64,000 bases of DNA, taken from positions 1-64,000 of the forward strand of contig DAOUIZ010000034.1 in assembly GCA_034423195.1 (NCBI GenBank), read 5' to 3'. A program made the translations under genes and the position numbers. Within the stretch, counting starts at the first letter, position 1. The number at the start of each line of letters is the position of its first letter. The notes under the pieces were generated by a model. It ran no database searches. It saw only the letters and a program-made list of their open reading frames with translations, and had not been told where the DNA came from. Positions 52,024-59,710 of the stretch are shown here, piece after piece. Source of the DNA: CATOSK01 sp034423195. Lineage in GTDB: Bacteria; Chloroflexota; Dehalococcoidia; Lucifugimonadales; UBA3495.

Positions 52024-54467
52024 ACAGTGAAAACGATTTTCCGGGCAGCAAGTTGCTCAACCGGCTTCGCGGGCGCCTGAACAACTGGCGCCTCCAGGGC
52101 CGGGAACGGTACCGCCAGTGGCTGGAACAGGATCAACAACAACCCGCCACCGTGGAGACGGCTGTGTATGAGGATTTGCCGGAGAGTCTGGGAAGTCCTG
52201 AGCAGGGAGTACGGGAACACGCCGCACGGCTGACCGCGGAGCAGAGATCCGCCCAGGCGGCCGTCCTGGACGACCGAAGTCTGCTGCAACGGGTCCTGCA
52301 CGCCAGGTTCCGGCTTTCCACCCAATTCTACATGGGTATCGGAGTGGCGGCCCTGCTGACCCTGGCCGCCAGTCTCGTTGGTTGGTTTTCCTTCGACCGG
52401 ATGGGCCAAGCCCAGGACAGGGTGAACGAAAAGCACATTCCCGAAATGGCCGCCGCGTTCGAAATTGCCGAATACAGCAGTGCGCTGGTGGCGGCGGGGC
52501 CGCGCATGGCCACCGCCGAAACGCCGGAAGATGTGGAGGTGATATACGACGGGATAGTGGCGTCACAGGGGGAGATCCAAAGCCAGTTGAACCTCCTGGG
52601 CGTGACGGATGTCGAAGATGAACGCTTCCAGACGATCCTTGAACGCTCGGGGAATCTGATCAGCAACATGCAGGTGATTCGTACCCACAAGTTCGAACTG
52701 TTCCGGCAAGCGGAGGCCAGGGAGTCGCTGTCGGCTGACCTGGCGGAGATACGGGGCCGCCTGGATAACACGCTGGTGCCGGCTATCGACGAGCAGCTTT
52801 TCTATACCATTACGGGTTACCGGGACCTGGAGGCTGCACCAAGTGATTTCACGGCGCATTTTTCTGAGGATGAGTTGAGCCGCTACCGCTACCTGACGGA
52901 ACTCCAGGCCGACGCCAACATCGCCACCGAGTTGCTGGCCAATGCCTTTACGGTGTCCGACCCGTCCTTCCTGGAACCCCTCCGTGAGCGGTTTGAAACG
53001 ACCATCAACCGCATTGAACGCAACTTGGGAGCCCTGGAAGGGTCGCCGGTCCATGAGGAGCTGGCGCCGGTGTTTGCCGATTTGGGCCGGTTCAGCCTGG
53101 GTGCGAGCAGCGAATTCAACCTGCTGGAGAGAGAGCTGCGCCTGGAGGAAGACCTGCGGGACGTTCTGTCGGAAAATCAGAGCGAAGCCGTCGCGCTGAT
53201 CCAGGAAGTGGATAGCCTAGTTGTTGACGCAATGGACAGCGCCCAATCCGCAACAGTCGAATCCAGCATCGTCATACTGGAAGGCCGGACCCTTTTGCTG
53301 GCTATTACGGGCATCAGCATTGGAGGCGCGTTTCTGGTGGCCTGGCTCCTGGTGGGCAGGGTGCTGCTGAGGCGAATCCAGATGCTGTCGGACTGGATGC
53401 GCCGGATGGCGGGGGGAGAGCTGGACTCTCGGGTCGAGATTGGAGGCAATGACGAGGTTACCGACATGGCGGCAGCCCTGGAGGTCTTCCGGCGTCACGC
53501 GCTGGAGGTGCAGCGGCTCAACCTTGTGGAGAGCCTGGCGGAAGAACTGCAGGGGAAGAACGACGAGCTTGAGTCGGTGCTCCATGACCTGCGGCGTGCC
53601 CAGGACCAGGTGGTGATGCAGCAAAAACTGGCCGCGCTGGGCGAGCTCACCGCCGGGGTGGCGCACGAGATCCGCAATCCGCTGAACTTCGTGAAGAACT
53701 TCTCCGAGTCATCCCAGGAGCTGCTGGATGAGCTGAGGGACGCGCTCAAGGAGTCGGCTGACGAACTCGACGACGAACAGCAGTCACTGATCAATGATAT
53801 TACTGATGACCTGGACTCGAACTTCGAGCGCATCCTGTCTCACGGGGAGCGGGCGAACCGGATCGTCACCGATATGCTGATGATGAGCCGGGGGGAGGCG
53901 GAATTCCGCAGCACCGCCATCAACACCCTGTTGGATGAGCACGCCAGGCTGGCCTTCCACAGCGCCCGGGCGACGGACCCGAATTTCCAGCTTGACCTGA
54001 GGGATGACTTTGACGCCGAGGCCGGGGATATCCAGGCGATACCCCAGGACCTGGGCCGGGTCTTCCTGAACATGGTGACCAACGCCTGTTACGCCACGAA
54101 CAAGAAGCGACTGGAACTGGAGGAGGCCGGAGAGACTTACTACCCGGCTCTGACGCTCGGCACCAAGCGGCAGGGGGACCGGGTCCTGGTCAGCATTCGG
54201 GACAATGGGCCCGGAATACCGGAGGAAGTGGTGGAGAAGATGTTCCTCCCCTTCTTCACGACCAAGCCGACGGACGAGGGAACGGGACTGGGCCTGGCGA
54301 TTTCCAGCGACATCATCCGGGAGCACGGCGGCTTCATACAGGTAAACACCGAGCTCGGGGAATACACGGAGATGCTCATCGACCTCCCCGTGGAACCGGC
54401 CGCGGCCAGGCTGGAAGCGGATGGGGATGGGGCCACCGTGGCGGTTTCGGAACCGGTGTCCGACTAA
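52020..54467 (+). CDS. HAMP-containing sensor histidine kinase
   Basis: 815 residues. A cytoplasmic N-terminus of about 100 residues, TM1 (FYMGIGVAALLTLAASLVGWF, about 103), a roughly 300-residue helical periplasmic region, TM2 (about 423-450), HAMP (MRRMAGGELDSRVEIGGNDEV), a coiled coil, HisKA (GELTAGVAHEIRNPLN, His near 550), then HATPase with MVTNACYATNKKR, RDNGPGIPEEV and GTGLGLAI. The sensory region is a TorS/4-helix type, which is known to sense through a bound periplasmic binding protein. The gene order therefore suggests ligand, binding protein, kinase, response regulator/PP2C, then STAS. Confidence 0.95.
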   Translation: MNSENDFPGSKLLNRLRGRLNNWRLQGRERYRQWLEQDQQQPATVETAVYEDLPESLGSPEQGVREHAARLTAEQRSAQAAVLDDRSLLQRVLHARFRLSTQFYMGIGVAALLTLAASLVGWFSFDRMGQAQDRVNEKHIPEMAAAFEIAEYSSALVAAGPRMATAETPEDVEVIYDGIVASQGEIQSQLNLLGVTDVEDERFQTILERSGNLISNMQVIRTHKFELFRQAEARESLSADLAEIRGRLDNTLVPAIDEQLFYTITGYRDLEAAPSDFTAHFSEDELSRYRYLTELQADANIATELLANAFTVSDPSFLEPLRERFETTINRIERNLGALEGSPVHEELAPVFADLGRFSLGASSEFNLLERELRLEEDLRDVLSENQSEAVALIQEVDSLVVDAMDSAQSATVESSIVILEGRTLLLAITGISIGGAFLVAWLLVGRVLLRRIQMLSDWMRRMAGGELDSRVEIGGNDEVTDMAAALEVFRRHALEVQRLNLVESLAEELQGKNDELESVLHDLRRAQDQVVMQQKLAALGELTAGVAHEIRNPLNFVKNFSESSQELLDELRDALKESADELDDEQQSLINDITDDLDSNFERILSHGERANRIVTDMLMMSRGEAEFRSTAINTLLDEHARLAFHSARATDPNFQLDLRDDFDAEAGDIQAIPQDLGRVFLNMVTNACYATNKKRLELEEAGETYYPALTLGTKRQGDRVLVSIRDNGPGIPEEVVEKMFLPFFTTKPTDEGTGLGLAISSDIIREHGGFIQVNTELGEYTEMLIDLPVEPAAARLEADGDGATVAVSEPVSD

Positions 54468-54575
54468 CTTCCCTCTTGGACCAGGGGCCTGGACCGGGGC
54501 TTGGGGCGCAGGCGATGTTTTCGGGGCGCTCCCGCACCTGGCGGGCAACGCGCCGGCGGGGAAGCGGAAACGGCC

Positions 54576-55514
54576 CTAGACGGGATATTCGAAGTAGGCG
54601 CTGGTGATGTGGAAGTGGAGGTCGCGACAACCCCGGTTTATCTGTTCGAGCAGTTCGTCCCGGTCGTCCCGGTCGGGCCATTCGTAATGGACCAGGGAAG
54701 CCAGTCGCCCGGCCAGCCGCCGGATGGCCTCCCCCTGCCTCGGGATGGGGCCGGTGCCGATGCGGGCAATCTGCTCTGCAATACCGTCGAGGGACCGTCC
54801 TACGGAGGATGGCAGGCTCGGGTCGGTAACGAGGAGGTCCAGGGCGTTCCCCGGCAGGACCTCGCCCCCATAACGGCGGTTGTGGGCTTCAAAGGCGTGA
54901 CATAAATGCAGTAGGGTGGCCCAGTCCGCCCCGTCATTCATGGGGTCCGCGGAAATCTGGTTGAGCAGCAGCGCCGCCCATATCTGGGAGCGCTCGATGT
55001 AGCGGCCCAGCTGCATGAAGTTCCACCCATCGTCCCGGTACATGGTGGATACCGCCACGCCTACAAAAGTGTGTATCTCCGCTGCGGTCTCCTGGAAGAA
55101 ACTTTCCGGGGACGTCTGCCAGATGTCGAGGATGCCTATCTGGCGCATACGCAGGTAGGCCAGGTTCAGGCGGGTCCACATCTCGCCGCTGATGCAGTGG
55201 CGCATCTGGCGGGCATTTTCCCGGCCCTGGGAGAAGCAGCTCCATATCGAGTCGGGATTGGACAGATCGAAGGTGAGGTCGTCGGTCAGGGTGTAGGAAT
55301 CGGCCAGAATGTAGTTATCCTCGCCGAACTCGAGGCTCCCGTGGGGAGGTTCCCGGTCCATGCTGCCGTAGATCCGGCTCCAGCCGAAGTAGATATCGCG
55401 GGCGGGCCGGTCCACCAGGGCTTCGACCTGGAACCGCAGCAAGTGGCACAGCAACTCGGCCCGCTCGAGGTAGCGGCCCATCCAGTACAGACCCTGGGCG
55501 CTTCTGGAGAGCAT
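54576..55514 (-). CDS. Alpha-E domain protein (DUF403)
   Basis: 312 residues, the full alpha-E length. It opens MLSRSAQGLYWMGRYLERAE, the hallmark of the family. FSQGRENARQMRHCISGEMW, GWNFMQLGRYIERS and the closing FHITSAYFEYPV also match. Alpha-E proteins accompany circularly permuted ATP-grasp proteins, and usually a transglutaminase-like protein and sometimes an Anbu protease, in predicted peptide-tagging or amide-forming systems. Here the last two are missing and an ammonium transporter lies 5 bases upstream, whose 3' end carries the GAGGAAGG ribosome site for this gene. Confidence 0.93.
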   Translation of the reverse strand: MLSRSAQGLYWMGRYLERAELLCHLLRFQVEALVDRPARDIYFGWSRIYGSMDREPPHGSLEFGEDNYILADSYTLTDDLTFDLSNPDSIWSCFSQGRENARQMRHCISGEMWTRLNLAYLRMRQIGILDIWQTSPESFFQETAAEIHTFVGVAVSTMYRDDGWNFMQLGRYIERSQIWAALLLNQISADPMNDGADWATLLHLCHAFEAHNRRYGGEVLPGNALDLLVTDPSLPSSVGRSLDGIAEQIARIGTGPIPRQGEAIRRLAGRLASLVHYEWPDRDDRDELLEQINRGCRDLHFHITSAYFEYPV

Positions 55515-55519
55515 GGAGG

Positions 55520-56950
55520 TCAGCCTTCCTCGTACTGTTCCGGCATCAGGACGAATTCGGGGTAGGCCTCGATGCCGAGTTCACCGGCGTCCTGCCCGAG
55601 ATGTTCAACAACCGTGGAGACCCGGGCTCCGAGGGTCAGGTCAAAGCCCTTCCACAGGGCAAAGGAAACGGTGAAGGTGAAGGCCCCCACGGCACCGATT
55701 CCGGCCAGCTGCGCCACGATGTCGCCGCCCGCGACGATGCAAACGGCGAGGGTTCCCCAGATTCCGGCGAAGAGATGGGCGGGAATGGCTCCGACGACGT
55801 CGTCGATCTTCAGCACTTCGAGGAGCTTGATGCCGCCGGTGCAGACAACGCCGCCGATGGCCCCGATGATGATCGCCCAGTAGTGTTCGGTGATGTCGGG
55901 CCCGGCGGTTATGGAGACCAGTCCGGCGATGGCTCCGTTGAGCACGGCGATGAGGTCAATGCGGCCGAAGACCATGCGGGACAGGACCAGCGCGGCGATC
56001 ACCCCGGCCGCCGCCGCCAGGTTGGTGTTGACCAGGACATTGGCCATGGCCACCACGTCCACGGCGCTCCCCAGGGCAAGCTGGGAACCGCCGTTGAACC
56101 CGAACCAGCCGAACCAGAGGATGAATACTCCCAGGGTGACGGCGACCACGTTGGACGGCGTGGTAGGATTGGCGCCCCCGTCCCGGCGGAACTTTCCGAG
56201 GCGGGGCCCGACAATGATGGCGCCGGCCAGCGCGGCCCACCCCCCGGTGCTGTGTACGATGGTGGAGCCGGCGAAGTCCTGGAATCCCATCTTGTCCAGC
56301 CACCCGCCTCCCCAGGTCCAGGCGCCCACGACAGGGTAGATGAAGGCGGTCAGGAGGAGGGTAAAGAGGAAGAAGGGCCACATTTTGACCCGCTCGGCGA
56401 GGGTGCCGGACACGATGGAGGCGGTGGTGGCGACGAACACCATCTGGAAGAACCAGTCCGACATGGTGGAGTATCCGGACTCCAGCACTGTGCCAAGTCC
56501 GCTGGCGTCCCCATCGAGAAGGGCGAGTTCTTCGGGAGAGGAGCCGTAGAAGAAACGGAAGGACCCGATAATGCCCTGCACATCGACGTACATCAGGTTG
56601 TAGCCGATGATGAAGTAGGCCAGACCGGCGATGGAGTAGAGGCCGATGTTCTTGAGGCAGATCATGGAGGCGTTCTTGGTGCGGACTGAACCGGACTCCA
56701 GCATGGTGAACCCGGCGCACATCCACATGACCATTGCGCCCCAAAGAAGGAACGAGAATGTGTTGAAGACGAAGCGAAGCTCCTCGTCGCTGGATGCGAA
56801 GGCCACGCCGGAGTGGCCGAAGAAGACTCCGACGGGCACCACTGCGGCGGCGAGGAGGAGAAGCCTGGCCCGTCGGGGCGCCAGCGCCAACCGGGTGAAA
56901 ACCCCAAACGCGCGATGACTGTTCACGTTTATGCCCGGGGAATGCAGCAT
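55520..56950 (-). CDS. Ammonium transporter (Amt family) with N-terminal signal sequence, inside the ATP-grasp/alpha-E operon
   Basis: 476 residues. An Arg-rich signal sequence (LALAPRRARLLLLAAAVVPVGVFFG) is followed by the 11-helix Amt core. The twin histidines are at IVHSTGG and IPAHLFAGIWG; FILWFGWFGFNGGS and CLKNIGLYSIAGLAYF are present. It differs clearly from the plus-strand transporter (signal peptide, longer first periplasmic loops) and so is not a recent duplicate. Gaps of 5 bases on both sides fix it in one transcript with the ATP-grasp and alpha-E genes. A short C-terminal tail (PEFVLMPEQYEEG) is charged. Confidence 0.94.
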   Translation of the reverse strand: MLHSPGINVNSHRAFGVFTRLALAPRRARLLLLAAAVVPVGVFFGHSGVAFASSDEELRFVFNTFSFLLWGAMVMWMCAGFTMLESGSVRTKNASMICLKNIGLYSIAGLAYFIIGYNLMYVDVQGIIGSFRFFYGSSPEELALLDGDASGLGTVLESGYSTMSDWFFQMVFVATTASIVSGTLAERVKMWPFFLFTLLLTAFIYPVVGAWTWGGGWLDKMGFQDFAGSTIVHSTGGWAALAGAIIVGPRLGKFRRDGGANPTTPSNVVAVTLGVFILWFGWFGFNGGSQLALGSAVDVVAMANVLVNTNLAAAAGVIAALVLSRMVFGRIDLIAVLNGAIAGLVSITAGPDITEHYWAIIIGAIGGVVCTGGIKLLEVLKIDDVVGAIPAHLFAGIWGTLAVCIVAGGDIVAQLAGIGAVGAFTFTVSFALWKGFDLTLGARVSTVVEHLGQDAGELGIEAYPEFVLMPEQYEEG

Positions 56951-56955
56951 ATCGG

Positions 56956-58389
56956 TCAGTCCTCCAGCACCCAGAAATCCTTGCCGCCGCCCCCTTGGCT
57001 GGAGTTGACGACCAGGCTGCCCCGTCGGAGCGCCACCCGGCAGAAGGCCCCCGGGACGATGCGGGTGCGCTGTCCCTGGAGAACGAAGGGGCGCAGGTCG
57101 ACGTGGCGGGGCTCAAAGCGGCCCTCGATGAGACAAGGGGCCCGGGAGAGGGCCAGAACGGGCTGGGAGATGAAGTCGGCCGGGTCGGAGCGGATCTCCC
57201 TCGCGTAGTCTTCGCGCTCCCCGGCGGTTGAATGGGGGCCGATAAGCATCCCGTAACCCCCGGAGCCTCCGACGCGCTTGACGACCAGGTCCTGGAGATT
57301 GTCCAGGGTGTACTCAAGGCCCTCGGGCCGGCGGCAGAGGTGGGTCTCCACGTTGGAGAGGAGGGGTTCCTCGTTCAGGTAGTAGCGCACCATGTCGGGG
57401 ACGAAGGCATAGACGCTTTTATCATCGGCCACCCCGGTCCCGGGGGCGTTGGCCAGGGTGACGTTGCCGAGCTGGCAACAGCGGAGGAGCCCGGGGACGC
57501 CCAGCAGGGAGTCGGGCCGGAAGACCGTGGGGTCCAGGAAATCGTCGTCCACCCGGCGGTATATCAGGTCGACGCGCTTGAGTCCGTCGGTGGTGCGCAT
57601 GAAGACGAAATCATCCCGGACCTGGAGGTCCTGTCCCTCCACCAATTCCGCTCCAAGTTCGTGGGCCAGGAAGACGTGCTCGTAGAAGGCGGAGTTGTAA
57701 ACGCCGGGAGTGAGCAATGCGATGGAGGGGTTGGACATTTCCCGGGGGGCCAGTTCCAAGAGGGTGTCGCGGAGTTCCTGTCCATAGTGCTCGACCTCCC
57801 GAACTCTCATGCTCCTGTACAGGCGGCGGAGACTGGCCTTGGCCGCCTTGCGGTTGGCCAGCATGTAGGACACGCCAGAGGGAACCCGGAGATTGTCCTC
57901 CAGGACGTGGAACCCGTCGTTGGTGCGTACGAGGTCGGTGCCGCAGATGGCTACCCACGTGCCGCATGGGGCCGAGAACCCCCGCATTTCCTCACGGAAT
58001 TGAGGGCAGCCGTAGATGATGTCCGCCGGAATCACACCGTCGGCGAGGATGCGGGCGTCGTTGTAAATGTCCTGGAGGAAGAGGTTGAGGGCCTTCAGGC
58101 GTTGGGTGAGGCCCAGTTCCAGTTGCTTCCAATCGGATGCTGCCAGGAGCCTGGGAAGGCAGTCTATGGGGATGATCCTCTCTTCGGCTTCTTCATCGCC
58201 GTAGACCGTGAAGGTGATGCCTTCGTTGGAGAACGAGCGGTTGACCCGCTCGTGGATGCTGGTTAGCTCGGGGCCGGAGAGTTCAGAGAGGGTATCGTAG
58301 AGCTGCTGGCAATGTTCCCTGGGCGCGCCGTCCGGAAGGAACATTTCATCGTAGATTGCGGGGTCCAGCCCGTAGCCAACAAAATCCAC
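56956..58389 (-). CDS. Circularly permuted type 2 ATP-grasp protein (DUF404/DUF407)
   Basis: 477 residues, start GTG at 58389. Family markers: YDEMFLPDGAPREHCQQLYDTL at the N-terminus, FTVYGDEEAEERIIPIDCLPRLL, LNLFLQDIYND, the FHVLEDNLRVPSGVSYML metal/ATP site, and VVKRVGGSGGYGML near the C-terminus, the permuted glycine-rich ATP loop. The family is predicted to form peptide or amide bonds with ATP, together with alpha-E proteins. The products are not known. It is the first gene of the operon with the transporter and alpha-E genes. Confidence 0.94.
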   Translation of the reverse strand: MDFVGYGLDPAIYDEMFLPDGAPREHCQQLYDTLSELSGPELTSIHERVNRSFSNEGITFTVYGDEEAEERIIPIDCLPRLLAASDWKQLELGLTQRLKALNLFLQDIYNDARILADGVIPADIIYGCPQFREEMRGFSAPCGTWVAICGTDLVRTNDGFHVLEDNLRVPSGVSYMLANRKAAKASLRRLYRSMRVREVEHYGQELRDTLLELAPREMSNPSIALLTPGVYNSAFYEHVFLAHELGAELVEGQDLQVRDDFVFMRTTDGLKRVDLIYRRVDDDFLDPTVFRPDSLLGVPGLLRCCQLGNVTLANAPGTGVADDKSVYAFVPDMVRYYLNEEPLLSNVETHLCRRPEGLEYTLDNLQDLVVKRVGGSGGYGMLIGPHSTAGEREDYAREIRSDPADFISQPVLALSRAPCLIEGRFEPRHVDLRPFVLQGQRTRIVPGAFCRVALRRGSLVVNSSQGGGGKDFWVLED

Positions 58390-58633
58390 GGCAACAGTCC
58401 GTCAGTTTTCTCCGGTGTGACTACCGGGGCGGGGTAACATGCTCTTTTCAGGAGGGTTTCCGAGGCTTGGTCCTCGCCCGGGATTCAGGTGCTCGTTCAC
58501 CCCGGTTTCCTTCACTTGCCAGCGAGTTGCCAAGGACAGCATGGAGCGGGGCCGGAATCCGGGTCTGGTATCCCTGGCAACAGCTCCCGGGCCGGCGGCG
58601 CGGGAGGGCCGCCGGTTGCGCGACAGGTCTGGA

Positions 58634-58972
58634 TCAACCGGAGAAGCTGGCAATGGCATCGGGCTGGGAACCCCAGACCGGGATGATCTTGTCGAACCCG
58701 CTGATTTCAAACACCTCGCGGATGGGGTCGGAAAGGGAACAAACGGCGAGTTCGGTACTTTGACGCTGAAGGGCCTTGGTGGTCATGAGAATGACCCGGA
58801 GCCCGGCGCTGCTGATGTAAGAAAGATCCGCCAGGTCCAGTACCACGCCCCTGTCGTCGGTGCTGATAGCCTCGCTGAGGTCTCCCTGGAACTCCTGAGC
58901 GTTGGAGCCGTCGAGACGCCCCTGGGGCTTGGCGATCAGTATCCCATTTTCCCGAACGATTCCTAGTTCCAT
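58634..58972 (-). CDS. Second STAS-domain anti-anti-sigma-type protein
   Basis: 112 residues from the ATG at 58972, set by AAGGAG; the longer frame to 59125 lacks support. It starts MELGIVRENGILIAKPQGRLDGSNAQEFQ, with the phospho-site YISSAGLRVIL and FEISGFDKIIPVWGS. It is clearly paralogous to the STAS protein at 48635 (same length, same motifs), so it is a second likely substrate for the RsbW-like kinase. It lies 245 bases upstream of the ATP-grasp gene in the same direction. Confidence 0.9.
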   Translation of the reverse strand: MELGIVRENGILIAKPQGRLDGSNAQEFQGDLSEAISTDDRGVVLDLADLSYISSAGLRVILMTTKALQRQSTELAVCSLSDPIREVFEISGFDKIIPVWGSQPDAIASFSG

Positions 58973-59054
58973 TACCAATCTCCTTAGGAGCGTCTTTAGC
59001 GCAAGTTGAAGGGAAGCGGGGAGCCCCGGCAAAGGTGAAGGCGGATAGCGGAAC

Positions 59055-59143
59055 GGGCCTCCCGATAACTCTACTATGGGGTTTGACTTGGTTTTAGTGG
59101 GGCCTCCCGATAACGTAACGGCCACACCTAGAGTTAGATTATA
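59055..59143 (-). promoter_or_regulatory. Promoter and direct-repeat operator upstream of the second STAS gene
   Basis: On the minus strand a perfect TATAAT lies at 59143-59138. Between it and the gene, GTTATCGGGAGGCCC occurs twice (59114-59100 and 59069-59055), exactly 45 bases apart, or about four helical turns. The -35 region is weak. Confidence 0.5.
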
Positions 59144-59710
59144 CCCTACAATCCATGGTTGAGAGCAATATATAAGATAGACAGTTACAGCCAGGCATTC
59201 TCCCTACCGAATGCAGGGGACATAGTCTTTCCGGTGGTCCACATCTCGTTGAAGCCTGAATGAGGGTTCCTGGGCTAGACGCGTCCATGTTGAGACTGAT
59301 GAACGGGGAAAGGTGAGACTGGACTGGGAAGACGCAGAGCCATGCTACACGGACGCAATCTACAAGTCAACGACTTGCCTGAGAGAAGCGCGTAATTCAT
59401 ATCCTAAGGTGGAGCTCGTTATTTGGAGAGAATTACCGGGACTTCTTCGTGGGATGATCCTCTTGATCCGTAAATCTAGATCATCCTATAGAACTCGCAT
59501 TCAGGCTACCCAAGGATTCGGGTGCAGGTCACCTCACCTGAGGCAGCGAACGCGAACGGGACTTGCAGGAACTACTCTGGGGCTTTCGATTTTCGGGGAA
59601 TCGCCGCATAATTCCCGTGCAGGGGGCTCTACCCCTCACTGCATCCGGGCGCTGCGTTTGCATGAGTGAAAAGTATGCCCGTCAACTTTGGGGGAGTTTC
59701 GGACTTAGCC
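59144..59710. other. Unassigned, less GC-rich intergenic region before recN
   Basis: 567 bases with no gene I can support. Base composition is closer to even than elsewhere in the window and the small open frames have no protein-like pattern. It could hold a structured RNA or the remains of a mobile element; I recognise neither. The recN promoter should lie here. Confidence 0.4.

Noticed and set aside
55601..56689. Gly/Asp-rich plus-strand open frame opposite the second ammonium transporter
   Set aside because: Composition is that of an antisense frame to a membrane protein; the minus-strand frame is clearly Amt.
59313..59669. 118-codon plus-strand frame before recN
   Set aside because: No ribosome site, no domain pattern, and composition unlike the coding genes around it.
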